From an uncultured Lachnospiraceae bacterium (GTDB lineage Bacteria; Bacillota; Clostridia; Lachnospirales; Lachnospiraceae): 64,000 nucleotides of DNA. The stretch covers positions 1 to 64,000 of the forward strand of contig CANQNN010000010.1 of assembly GCA_947625205.1 (NCBI GenBank). The letters are read 5' to 3'. Made by a program: the position numbers and the translations under genes. Within the stretch, counting starts at the first letter, position 1. Every line of letters starts with the position of its first letter. Shown in pieces: positions 6,571-17,629 of the stretch. The notes under the pieces were generated by a model, which saw only the letters and a program-made list of their open reading frames with translations, was not told where the DNA came from and did no database searches.

Positions 6571-7770
6571 ATGAGAGGCAAGCTGAAAGTCGCTGCCTGT
6601 ATGGTGCTTATACTGTTGCTTGGGTTTACGACCGTTACCGCACAGGCAACGGAGGAGACCCGTCAGCAGCTTGACCAGGCGGAACGGGATAAAGCGAATA
6701 CGCAGGAGCAGCTGGATCAGACGGAAGAAAATCTGGATGCGTTGAATCAGCAGAAGGATTCCCTGCAGAATGCTTTGACAGACTTAAATACAGAGCTTTC
6801 CCAGGTGAGCAGCAATCTAAGCGATCTGGAACAAAAGATTGACGCCAAAGAAGCGGAAATCGATGAGATGAACAAAAACATTGAACTTGTGCAGGCTGAG
6901 CTGGCGGAAGCGATACGTCTTAAAGATAATCAGTATGAGACGATGAAGAAGCAGATCAAGTTCATGTACGAGAAGAGCGACTATCTGTATCTGGAATTAT
7001 TTTTTTCGGCGGGAAGTCTGTCTGATTTTCTGAACAAGAATGATTATATTGAACAGCTGTCCGCATATCAGCGCAAGGTGTTGGATGACTATAAGGCTGC
7101 CCAGGCGATGATGGAGGCAAAAGAAGCTGAGCTGCAGCAGGATATGGCGCAGCTCGAGGCGGATAAAAAAGAGCTGGATGAATACAAGGTCCAGGTGGTT
7201 GCGGAGCAGAATCGTGTATCGGGACTGGTCAGCCAGACGTCCCAGTCGATAGACGCCACTGCCGGACAGATATCCGACGCGGAAGCGGCCGCGCTTGCTT
7301 ATGAGCAGCAGCTCAGGGAGCAGGAGGCTAACATTACTGCGCTGAAGGCCAAACTGGCCGAAGAAATTCGTATGGCGCAGCTGGCGGCACAGTCGAGTTG
7401 GCGTGATATATCCGAGGTAAGCTTTGCCGAGGGGGACAGGTATCTACTGGCCAATCTGATCTACTGTGAAGCGGGCGGAGAGCCTTATGTTGGCCAGGTG
7501 GCGGTGGGATCCGTCGTTATTAACAGAGTGCTCAGTTCCGTCTATCCCGATACGGTGACGGGAGTGATATACCAGTCGGGGCAGTTTTCCCCGGTGGCAA
7601 GCGGACGCCTGGCGCTGGCGCTGGCCGAGGGCAGGGCGACGGCAAGCTGTTACCAGGCTGCGGACGAGGTTATGAAAGGAACCACGACCGTGGGCAACTG
7701 CGTGTACTTCAGAACGCCGGTGGAAGGCATCACACCCAGATATACGATAGGCGGACATATATTCTACTGA
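6571..7770 (+). CDS. Exported cell wall hydrolase: coiled coil plus SleB/CwlJ-type domain
   Basis: This protein of about 399 aa has a signal peptide (residues 1-26, hydrophobic core MVLILLLGF, cut near TAQA). A long Glu/Gln-rich coiled coil (about 28-265) resembles PcsB and CwlO N-terminal regions. A C-terminal Hydrolase_2 domain of the SleB/CwlJ family (about 290-399) carries LIYCEAGGEP with the catalytic Glu, then VAVGSVVINRV and FSPVASGR. SleB enzymes are lytic transglycosylases on cortex; with a coiled coil this form may act in vegetative wall turnover. The start is ATG 6571 with GGAGG seven bases upstream, not GTG 6550. Its 3' end overlaps the convergent DUF402 gene by 7 bp. Confidence 0.88.
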   Translation: MRGKLKVAACMVLILLLGFTTVTAQATEETRQQLDQAERDKANTQEQLDQTEENLDALNQQKDSLQNALTDLNTELSQVSSNLSDLEQKIDAKEAEIDEMNKNIELVQAELAEAIRLKDNQYETMKKQIKFMYEKSDYLYLELFFSAGSLSDFLNKNDYIEQLSAYQRKVLDDYKAAQAMMEAKEAELQQDMAQLEADKKELDEYKVQVVAEQNRVSGLVSQTSQSIDATAGQISDAEAAALAYEQQLREQEANITALKAKLAEEIRMAQLAAQSSWRDISEVSFAEGDRYLLANLIYCEAGGEPYVGQVAVGSVVINRVLSSVYPDTVTGVIYQSGQFSPVASGRLALALAEGRATASCYQAADEVMKGTTTVGNCVYFRTPVEGITPRYTIGGHIFY

Positions 7771-8249
7771 TGGCGGATCACTTCTTCTACCGGCTGCTGC
7801 AGTTTGTTAAAGTCGCCGGCATAAATGATCGTGAGCAGTGCGTTCAGATGAAAAAGGGAAGTCTTAAGTGTTTCTTCAGATATGAGTTTTTCGTTCAGCG
7901 CTGTGACTAACTCGTCTATGTCCACTACCTTGACGAAGCCGTCAGGGTAGACGATCACATCTGCAAGCAGATCCGTGACTATGTATGTATCGGTGTCAAC
8001 CTGATGTTCGTAGGAGACAATATCGCAGTACCAATAGAGCAGAGAGCCGTCCTCGCGGTAGAATTTGCTGACCTTGAAGCCATCCTTCAGGTAGTAGCAT
8101 GAGAATCCGTGATGCAGGTCTTTGCGCGGTTTTAAGGTGTTCCATCCCGTGATGATCTTGTCATCGTCGCGGTACAGGATGCGGTCGTCTTTCAGTAGAA
8201 CGCATTCTTCCGGAATCAGCCGTTTGCGGTATAAGATCGGATCTGCCAT
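7764..8249 (-). CDS. DUF402 family protein
   Basis: This 161-aa protein has the DUF402 core. The motifs LLYWYCDIVSYE and TDLLADVIVYPDG with conserved acidic residues match the metal-dependent nucleoside di/triphosphate phosphatase (Ntdp) and FAU-1 relatives. Members bind a divalent metal through Asp residues, and several hydrolyse nucleotides; the substrate here is unknown. The start is ATG 8249 with GGAGGTACT before it. The gene is convergent with the SleB-like hydrolase and their coding ends overlap, so transcription of one will run into the other unless it ends inside. A TTGACT hexamer lies at 8327-8322, but its -10 is weak. Confidence 0.8.
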   Translation of the reverse strand: MADPILYRKRLIPEECVLLKDDRILYRDDDKIITGWNTLKPRKDLHHGFSCYYLKDGFKVSKFYREDGSLLYWYCDIVSYEHQVDTDTYIVTDLLADVIVYPDGFVKVVDIDELVTALNEKLISEETLKTSLFHLNALLTIIYAGDFNKLQQPVEEVIRHQ

Positions 8250-8378
8250 AGTACCTCCTGTAATAAGGTGACAACTGGATTAATCTTTCATATACGTTAC
8301 GTTACACTGACCAGGGTGAAAAGTCAATGTGATTTGCGCTCAAATTTTTGTCATTTTATCGGTTTTTCACAATTTTAC

Positions 8379-8407
8379 TGGACATAAGTACCAGAAATGG
8401 GTATAAT
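8379..8407 (+). promoter_or_regulatory. Sigma-A promoter of the atp operon
   Basis: TGGACA (8379-8384) and a perfect TATAAT (8402-8407) are spaced by 17 bp, about 85 bp before atpZ. The rest of 8250-8491 is A+T-rich and contains no gene. Confidence 0.75.
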
Positions 8408-8491
8408 TTTCACATGGGCTGTATTTGACGCTGTGTATCCGGAATGCAGACTGTTACAATTACATACACAAATATGAAGAAGGGATAGGCT

Positions 8492-8806
8492 GTGAAGTAT
8501 AATAGAAACGTTTACCATGCGCTTATGATGATAAGCCAGTTTGGTATTAATATGCTTGTTCCCATTTTTATTTGTACTTTTTTAGGAATATTTATTGACC
8601 GGCGTATGGGAACGTCCTTCTGGGCTGTGACGCTCTTCTTTGTGGGCGCCCTGGCGGGATTTACCAATGTGTTCCGGTTTGCGAAGAAGATCTATGAGAC
8701 GCCGGCGTCTGCGCGCAGGCGTGCCGGCAGGTCCGGACAGAGCGGTAAGGAAAGGGAGAAGACTGAGCGCACACAGATGACGGCAAGAGGGAAGACAAAT
8801 GGATAG
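8492..8806 (+). CDS. atpZ: AtpZ/AtpI family small membrane protein
   Basis: This 104-aa protein has two membrane helices (about 10-35 and 42-65) and a conserved small-loop motif GIFIDRRMG, typical of the AtpZ/AtpI family encoded in front of F-type ATP synthases. Family members are proposed to help Mg2+ supply or c-ring assembly. The tail from about 70 is basic and Arg/Gly-rich. The start is GTG 8492 with GAAGAAGGGAT upstream. The end overlaps the start of atpI by 8 bp, so translation is coupled. Confidence 0.8.
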   Translation: MKYNRNVYHALMMISQFGINMLVPIFICTFLGIFIDRRMGTSFWAVTLFFVGALAGFTNVFRFAKKIYETPASARRRAGRSGQSGKEREKTERTQMTARGKTNG

Positions 8807-9224
8807 AAAGAGAAAAATCGATCCTACTTTGTTTGATCTGTGTCTGGGCATCTTCCTGTACGGCGTTGTGTTTCAGGCGGTACTTTTGTTTTTCTCAGAA
8901 AATATATCTTACAGTATGGGGCTCTGGATCGGCGTGCTGTTGGCGATTGCGGGGGCTGTCCATATGTGGTGGTCTATAGACAGAGGGATGGACCAGGCGG
9001 CGAAACAGGCTGCTAAGACAGTGGGGACGAATAATCTTCTCCGTTATCTGGTACTGGTGGCCGTCATGCTTATACTGGTTTATACGGATTTCGCCAATCC
9101 GATCTTCGCATTCTGCGGTTATATGGGGATGAAGATATCAGCGTATCTTAATCCGTGGCTGAGTAAGATGCGTGCGAAGGTGCTTAAGCTGGAGAATGGC
9201 GGAAAAGATAGCGGCTGCGCGTAA
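8799..9224 (+). CDS. atpI: ATP synthase subunit I
   Basis: This 141-aa integral membrane protein has four hydrophobic segments (about 15-35, 40-58, 75-95, 98-115), the pattern of the subunit I family. AtpI helps c-ring assembly and stability but is not part of the finished enzyme. Sequence conservation is low in this family, so the call rests mostly on length, topology and position between atpZ and atpB. Confidence 0.78.
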   Translation: MDRKRKIDPTLFDLCLGIFLYGVVFQAVLLFFSENISYSMGLWIGVLLAIAGAVHMWWSIDRGMDQAAKQAAKTVGTNNLLRYLVLVAVMLILVYTDFANPIFAFCGYMGMKISAYLNPWLSKMRAKVLKLENGGKDSGCA

Positions 9225-9270
9225 AGAGATGGATTTTATGGCAGAAAATATATCATGAGGAGGTGATAGC

Positions 9271-9993
9271 ATGGGACAGGGTGTTCTTCTGACGGCAGGA
9301 GCTGCCGATATTGATTTCATGGTTCACGGCGTTTTTTCCTATGAACTGTTTGGGCAGACTATTTGGATCACGACCACGCATGTGTGCGTGCTTATTGTCA
9401 TGCTGGTGATCATAGGTTTCTGCATCGCTGCAAACCGCGCTGTCAAACATGCGTCAGACGTACCGGGAACATTTCAGAATATTGCGGAAATGGTCGTGGA
9501 GATGCTGGACAATATGATCGGCGGAGTGATGGGCAGATTTAGTCCCAGGTTCCGTAATTATGTGGGCACCATCTTTATTTTTATCCTGCTCAGCAATATA
9601 TCGGGGCTGTTCGGACTAAGGCCGCCTACGGCGGATTATGGCGTAACGCTTGCGCTGGGCCTCATGACGTTTACGCTGATCCATTTTAACAAGTTTAAGC
9701 ATAAGAAGGTCAAGGGCGTTGTGGCGGAGCTGTGCGATCCGTGGCCGTTCTGGGCGCCGATCAATATCATCGGCTGGGTGGCTGTGCCGGTTTCGCTGTC
9801 ATTGCGTCTGTTCGCAAATGTGTTGTCAGGCACCGTTATGATGGCGCTTGTGTACGGGCTGCTTGCCAAGTTCGCAATCGTATGGCCGGCGGCGCTTCAC
9901 GTGTATTTTGACCTGTTTTCCGGCGCAATACAGACATATGTATTCTGTATGCTGACCATGACGTACATTACGGACGCATGTACAACGGAATAA
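9271..9993 (+). CDS. atpB: F-type ATP synthase subunit a
   Basis: Subunit a forms the ion half-channels of F0. The 240-aa protein has five to six transmembrane helices. The essential Arg lies in SLSLRLFANVLSG, and conserved WAPINIIGW and FSGAIQTYVFCMLTMTYI segments are present in the last helices. The start ATG 9271 follows AGGAGGTGAT, a nearly perfect anti-16S match. The channel works with the c ring whose Na+ signature is described under atpE. Confidence 0.96.
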   Translation: MGQGVLLTAGAADIDFMVHGVFSYELFGQTIWITTTHVCVLIVMLVIIGFCIAANRAVKHASDVPGTFQNIAEMVVEMLDNMIGGVMGRFSPRFRNYVGTIFIFILLSNISGLFGLRPPTADYGVTLALGLMTFTLIHFNKFKHKKVKGVVAELCDPWPFWAPINIIGWVAVPVSLSLRLFANVLSGTVMMALVYGLLAKFAIVWPAALHVYFDLFSGAIQTYVFCMLTMTYITDACTTE

Positions 9994-10051
9994 CAAGGCC
10001 GGTATATTTGATCATTTTCCATTTTTTATATTAAATACCAAACAAGACTAA

Positions 10052-10324
<273 letters not shown>

Positions 10325-10399
10325 TAGGACGCAGAGCTTTGCCGGGACTGTGCGGGTACGGCCTGAGAAAATGCAGGAGTGCCCGTGAGTCAGACAGGT

Positions 10400-10414
10400 A
10401 ATTCCTTCGGAATT
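10400..10414 (+). other. Small intercistronic hairpin between atpE and atpF
   Basis: AATTCC-TTC-GGAATT forms a 6-bp hairpin 46 bp before atpF, in the longest gap inside the operon (10325-10460). There is no T-run, so it is not a terminator. It could protect the atpE message from 3' decay; that role is inferred. Confidence 0.35.
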
Positions 10415-10460
10415 CACTGCAGAAGATCAACCGGCGGTTTTCAGAAAGGAGGAGAAAGGT

Positions 10461-11021
10461 TTGAGCATATTAGCAACACGGGCAATACTTGCGGCTGCAC
10501 AGATGGAACTGAGACTTTTTGATCTGGACTTTCAGCTGATACATGATGCCGTACTCATGATCATTGCCGTATTTGCATTGTTCCTGATCGCATCGCATCT
10601 GCTGTTTAATCCTGTAAGGAATATGATGCAGAACAGGCAGAACCGGATCAGGAATGAGCTGGACAGCGCGGCGGCCGATATGGAAGATGCGCGGGCATTG
10701 AAGGAAGAATATGAGGCCAGACTTAAGGATATCGACAAGGAAGCCGAGGCGATCCTGAGCGAAGCGCGCAAGAAAGCGCTTGCCAGCGAGAACAAGATCG
10801 TGGCGGATGCCAGGGAAGAGGCGGCCCGGATCATCGAGAGGGCAGGCGTGGAAGCCGAGCTTGAGAAGAGCAGGGCAGTCGATGAAGTGAAGCGCGAGAT
10901 GGTAGTGCTTGCGTCTCTTATGGCGGGCAAAGTCGTGAATGCGGCGATTGATACGACTGTTCAGGATAGTCTGATTGAAGAAACGTTGAAAGAAATAGGT
11001 GAGGGCACATGGCTAAGCTGA
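10461..11021 (+). CDS. atpF: F-type ATP synthase subunit b
   Basis: Subunit b is the peripheral stalk. A single membrane helix at about 27-48 (VLMIIAVFALFLIASHLLF) is followed by a long charged, Ala/Glu-rich helix (about 55-165) that dimerises. The 186-aa length is slightly above the usual 160-175 because of a 20-residue N-terminal extension. The start is TTG 10461, supported by AAGGAGGAG at good spacing. The 3' end overlaps atpH by 13 bp. Confidence 0.93.
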   Translation: MSILATRAILAAAQMELRLFDLDFQLIHDAVLMIIAVFALFLIASHLLFNPVRNMMQNRQNRIRNELDSAAADMEDARALKEEYEARLKDIDKEAEAILSEARKKALASENKIVADAREEAARIIERAGVEAELEKSRAVDEVKREMVVLASLMAGKVVNAAIDTTVQDSLIEETLKEIGEGTWLS

Positions 11022-11554
11022 TTTCAAAGACATATGGCGATGCGTTGTTTGAGCTTGCGGTGGAACAGGACAAAGCGGATGTATTGCTGGAAGAAGTCGA
11101 GCAGCTGCGGAAAGTGCTTTCCGAAAACGAAGAGTTTGGTAAACTGATGAATCACCCCAAGATCATTAAAGAGGAGAAGATTCAGATTGCCAAAAACGTG
11201 TTTGAGGGAAGAATATCCGGCGAACTGCTCGGGTTTCTGACAATTATTATATCCAAGGACCGTTACAGGGACATTGACGCGATTCTTGCATATTTTACCG
11301 CACGGGTCAAAAAGTATAAAGGAATCGGCGCCGCAACGGTGACAACGGCGGTTCCCCTCAGGGAAGAACAATGCAAAAAGATAGAACAAAAGCTGCTTGA
11401 CACGACAGAGTATAAGAAGATGGAGATTCGGTATGAGCTGGATGAATCTCTGATCGGCGGTATGGTGATCCGTATCGGTGACAGGGTGGTGGACAGCAGT
11501 ATCAGGACTAAACTGAGCAAGCTGCAGAAAGAATTGTTGAAGGTTCAGCTCTGA
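11009..11554 (+). CDS. atpH: F-type ATP synthase subunit delta
   Basis: The delta subunit (OSCP homologue) joins the peripheral stalk to the alpha3beta3 head. The 181-aa protein has the family's helical N-terminal domain, with YGDALFELA near the start, and the C-terminal signature SLIGGMVIRIGDRVVDSSIRTKL. It overlaps atpF by 13 bp, which suggests coupled translation of stalk subunits. Confidence 0.94.
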   Translation: MAKLISKTYGDALFELAVEQDKADVLLEEVEQLRKVLSENEEFGKLMNHPKIIKEEKIQIAKNVFEGRISGELLGFLTIIISKDRYRDIDAILAYFTARVKKYKGIGAATVTTAVPLREEQCKKIEQKLLDTTEYKKMEIRYELDESLIGGMVIRIGDRVVDSSIRTKLSKLQKELLKVQL

Positions 11555-11637
11555 TGATTGTTTAAGATATGATTGGGCACAAAATAATGCAGGTACATAA
11601 TATTGTGCGTATAAAATATAAAGAAAGGTGCGTATGA

Positions 11638-13146
<1,509 letters not shown>

Positions 13147-13171
13147 AGAGTAGAAAGAAGAAGGTGACGCT

Positions 13172-14035
13172 ATGGCCTCAATGAGAGACATTAAAAGGCG
13201 TAAAGGCAGTATACAGAGTACTCAGCAGATTACCAAAGCCATGAAACTTGTTTCTACCGTTAAGCTGCAGAGAGCAAAACAGCGTGCAGAGCAGTCGAAA
13301 GCGTATTTTAACTGTATGTATGAAACAGTGGCGTCAATGCTTGCCAAAGCGGGCGGACTGAATCATCCTTATCTTAAAACGGGAGATTCCGATAAGAAAG
13401 CTGTTATCGTGATCACTTCCAACAGGGGCCTTGCCGGCGGGTACAATTCCAACGTTGTCAAACTGGTCACCAGAGGCGGTTTTAAGAAAGAAGACCTGGA
13501 GATCTATGCGATCGGCAGGAAAGGCAAAGACACATTACAGCGTTACGGGTATACGATTAAATACGAGAATGCGGATATTATTGAGGAACCGTCTTATGTG
13601 GATGCTATGGAGATCAGCCGCAGGCTGCTTCAGTCCTTTGCGGAAGGTGAGATCGGGGAGATCTATCTTGCATATACCGGGTTTAAGAATACCGTAGTAC
13701 ATGAACCGACGCTTTTGAAACTGCTTCCCGTTGAAGCACCGGAAAGCGCGGCACAGAAACAGGAGACAGGCAGTAAGGCGATGATGAATTTTGAGCCCGA
13801 GGATGACGAGGCGCTTGACATGATCATTCCTAAATATGTTACCAGCCTGATCTACGGCGGTCTTGTGGAAGCGTGCGCCAGTGAGAACGGGGCGAGAATG
13901 CAGGCTATGGATTCCGCGACGACGAATGCTGAGGAAATGATAGATCATCTGTCGCTGATGTACAACAGAGCACGCCAGGGATCTATTACACAGGAATTAA
14001 CAGAAATAATTGCAGGCGCAAACGCGATCTCGTAA
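13172..14035 (+). CDS. atpG: F-type ATP synthase subunit gamma
   Basis: Gamma is the central rotor shaft. The 287-aa protein begins MASMRDIKRRKGSIQSTQQI, has the TSNRGLAGGYN loop of the Rossmann-like domain, and ends with the conserved ITQELTEIIAGANA helix. A low-similarity insert around 190-205 is normal for clostridial gamma subunits. The start is ATG 13172 with AGAAGGTGACG upstream, 25 bp after atpA. Confidence 0.97.
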   Translation: MASMRDIKRRKGSIQSTQQITKAMKLVSTVKLQRAKQRAEQSKAYFNCMYETVASMLAKAGGLNHPYLKTGDSDKKAVIVITSNRGLAGGYNSNVVKLVTRGGFKKEDLEIYAIGRKGKDTLQRYGYTIKYENADIIEEPSYVDAMEISRRLLQSFAEGEIGEIYLAYTGFKNTVVHEPTLLKLLPVEAPESAAQKQETGSKAMMNFEPEDDEALDMIIPKYVTSLIYGGLVEACASENGARMQAMDSATTNAEEMIDHLSLMYNRARQGSITQELTEIIAGANAIS

Positions 14036-14072
14036 TGCCGGGACCGCGCTGCGCATGAATAAACATGGGTGA

Positions 14073-15491
<1,419 letters not shown>

Positions 15492-15502
15492 GGAGTTAGC
15501 AA

Positions 15503-15913
15503 ATGGCTGATGATAACAGAAACTTTATGTTAAAGATCATTACACCGGACAGAGTCTTCTATGAAGAAGAAGTGTCTATGGTGGAGTTCAATACGGTGGA
15601 GGGTGAAGTGGGTATCTATAAAGACCACATCCCGATGACCATGATCATAGCCCCCGGAATACTGACGATCACCAGAGGGGACGAAGTGAAAGAGGCGGCG
15701 CTGCATGCCGGATTCACGGAGGTTTTGCCGGATAAGGTTACTATTCTTGCAGAGATCATCGAATGGCCCTCGGAGATCGACGTGGGACGCGCCGAGGAAG
15801 CGAAAGCCCGCGCTGAAGAGAGGATTCGGGAGAATGCGCCCGGAACCGACCTGGCCAGGGCAGAGCTTGCGTTAAAGCGTGCCGTGGCAAGAATAGAGAG
15901 TGTCAGAGAATAA
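15503..15913 (+). CDS. atpC: F-type ATP synthase subunit epsilon
   Basis: Epsilon joins gamma to the c ring and can inhibit ATP hydrolysis. The 136-aa protein has an N-terminal beta-sandwich (about 1-88, with FNTVEGEVGIYKDHIPM) and two C-terminal helices (about 95-136). The start follows atpD by 11 bp, and the strong operon terminator follows 18 bp after the stop. Confidence 0.95.
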   Translation: MADDNRNFMLKIITPDRVFYEEEVSMVEFNTVEGEVGIYKDHIPMTMIIAPGILTITRGDEVKEAALHAGFTEVLPDKVTILAEIIEWPSEIDVGRAEEAKARAEERIRENAPGTDLARAELALKRAVARIESVRE

Positions 15914-15931
15914 TATGTAATAAGAGCGGCA

Positions 15932-15960
15932 GGGGGCGGTTCACAATCCGCCCCCTTTTT
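15932..15960 (+). terminator. Terminator of the atp operon
   Basis: GGGGGCGG (15932-15939) pairs perfectly with CCGCCCCC (15948-15955) around an 8-base loop and is followed by TTTTT. It is a strong intrinsic terminator. Confidence 0.95.
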
Positions 15961-15996
15961 CATACGATAAAATAAAAGGCAACAGGTTGGTGTCAA

Positions 15997-16365
15997 ATGA
16001 ATCAATCCAGAATATTGCCGTTTTATATGGCATACCCGCTTCCGTTGTACTATCAGCCGGAGGACAGCGTCACCCGTGACCTGGAATATTTACAGCAGAT
16101 GTATCCGGCACAGGCCAAAAAATACCAGAAGATCATAGCCGAGACACTGGATCATATAGATTACGAGGGCAGCGTGATCTATGATGAGTATCCGGATAAA
16201 TGGCAGCTTTACAGACTGACCCGGACTATTATGGATAAGATAGAAAAATCGGAGAAAGCCGGTGATTCTGATCCGGACCGGACGGCCGCGTTTGTTCAGG
16301 TCCTGCTTTTTTATGAAATATACAAAAAGCGACACTTAAATCACAACGGAATCCTAAAATTTTAG
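15997..16365 (+). CDS. Conserved-looking hypothetical protein (122 aa)
   Basis: No family is recognised. The protein has no signal peptide or membrane helix. It is rich in Tyr and charged residues, with a Pro/Tyr-rich start (PFYMAYPLPLYYQP) and two predicted helices that repeat a D-x-L-x-Y-L-x-x-M-Y type pattern. The gene lies alone between the atp terminator and a new promoter at 16366, so it is probably expressed by itself. Codon use looks like that of its neighbours, which supports a real gene. Confidence 0.6.
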   Translation: MNQSRILPFYMAYPLPLYYQPEDSVTRDLEYLQQMYPAQAKKYQKIIAETLDHIDYEGSVIYDEYPDKWQLYRLTRTIMDKIEKSEKAGDSDPDRTAAFVQVLLFYEIYKKRHLNHNGILKF

Positions 16366-16394
16366 TTGAGGTTTTACGGTATTCTTATTAAAAT
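16366..16394 (+). promoter_or_regulatory. Probable sigma-A promoter of the methyltransferase gene
   Basis: TTGAGG (16366-16371) and TAAAAT (16389-16394) are spaced by 17 bp and end 52 bp before the start codon at 16447. Confidence 0.55.
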
Positions 16395-16446
16395 AGAAAC
16401 GAGATGCAGGGGCAGATAAATCAGCGTTTTATAAACGAGGTACAGA

Positions 16447-17619
16447 ATGCAGGAACAGCTTGCGGAACTATTGGAAAACACTGTCAATGAAGGACTCTAC
16501 CAGATCATTCTCAGCAATCCCAGAACAAAAGGCGGTGTGTTTAAGATAAAGATCAGACCGGTCATGATGAAAAACGGGCTCTGTTTTCAGGTGACATCCT
16601 ATGAGGGCACGAAAGTTTTTCATGATAACTGCGAGCGTGGGGATGTCATTGACAGAGCAAAACGGCTGATCCTGCAGGATTTCAGGCAGTGTGAAATAGA
16701 ACATAAGCGGTGCAGAGCGATCGTTCTGGTCAGTAAAAAAGGAAAGCTCTTCTTTAAAACAAAGCGGACAGAGGATACCGGAGCGGAACGGGAAACGGAC
16801 AGGCGATTACAGCTTCCCCACAACAGGGTTAAAAAGTATATCCTTGAAGAAGGGATCCCGGTTCCGTTTCTGGTGGATCTGGGCGTGCAGACGAAGGAGG
16901 GCGCGGTTGTGCGCCCGCGCTATGACAAGTTTAAACAGATCAACCGATTTTTGGAATTTATCAGGGATATTTTGCCCACACTCTCAAAAGAAGGAACTTT
17001 GCATATTATAGATTTCGGATGCGGCAAATCATATCTGACCTTTGCCATCTACTATTATCTGCATGACCTGAACGGGTATGACGTGGAGATCACAGGGCTT
17101 GATCTGAAAGAGGATGTCATTGCGGACTGCAACCGCCTGAGTGAGAAATACGGCTATGAGAAGCTGCGTTTTATCAAAGGTGATATTGCGGAATATGAAG
17201 GACAAGGCAGGGTAGATATGGTGGTGACTCTGCATGCATGCGATACGGCTACAGATTATGCGCTTGCCCGAGCAGTAAAATGGGGTGCGAAGGTGATCCT
17301 GTCCGTGCCATGCTGTCAGCATGAGGTGAATAAACAAATACAAAGTGATGCGTTGTCGCCGCTTTTGAAATACGGCATTATTAAAGAGCGAATGTCGGCG
17401 CTTATCACTGACGCTATCCGGGCCAATCTGCTGGAGGCTGCCGGATATGAGACAAGCATTCTGGAATTTATAGATATGGAGCATACGCCGAAGAATCTTC
17501 TGATACGTGCTGTGAAGAAAGATACCGTGGATGAGGAGGCGTGCAGGCGCAGGAAGCAGGAAGTGGAGGAAATTACGGACTTATTACATATTAGTCCGAC
17601 TCTGAAAGGTTTGTTGTAG
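16447..17619 (+). CDS. Class I SAM-dependent methyltransferase (PF13679-like)
   Basis: In this 390-aa protein the C-terminal half (about 150-390) is a Rossmann-fold methyltransferase. Motif I is IIDFGCGKSYLTFAIYYYL, followed by ITGLDLKEDV, then VVTLHACDTATDYAL and SVPCCQHEV. The HACD and PCCQHE motifs are those of the Methyltransf_32 group, which also includes eukaryotic METTL25/RRNAD1-type proteins; the methylated substrate is not known. The N-terminal half (1-145) is a separate basic domain that could bind nucleic acid. The gene is 10 bp ahead of the next gene and probably in one operon with it. Confidence 0.82.
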   Translation: MQEQLAELLENTVNEGLYQIILSNPRTKGGVFKIKIRPVMMKNGLCFQVTSYEGTKVFHDNCERGDVIDRAKRLILQDFRQCEIEHKRCRAIVLVSKKGKLFFKTKRTEDTGAERETDRRLQLPHNRVKKYILEEGIPVPFLVDLGVQTKEGAVVRPRYDKFKQINRFLEFIRDILPTLSKEGTLHIIDFGCGKSYLTFAIYYYLHDLNGYDVEITGLDLKEDVIADCNRLSEKYGYEKLRFIKGDIAEYEGQGRVDMVVTLHACDTATDYALARAVKWGAKVILSVPCCQHEVNKQIQSDALSPLLKYGIIKERMSALITDAIRANLLEAAGYETSILEFIDMEHTPKNLLIRAVKKDTVDEEACRRRKQEVEEITDLLHISPTLKGLL

Positions 17620-17629
17620 AAAGATCGTT

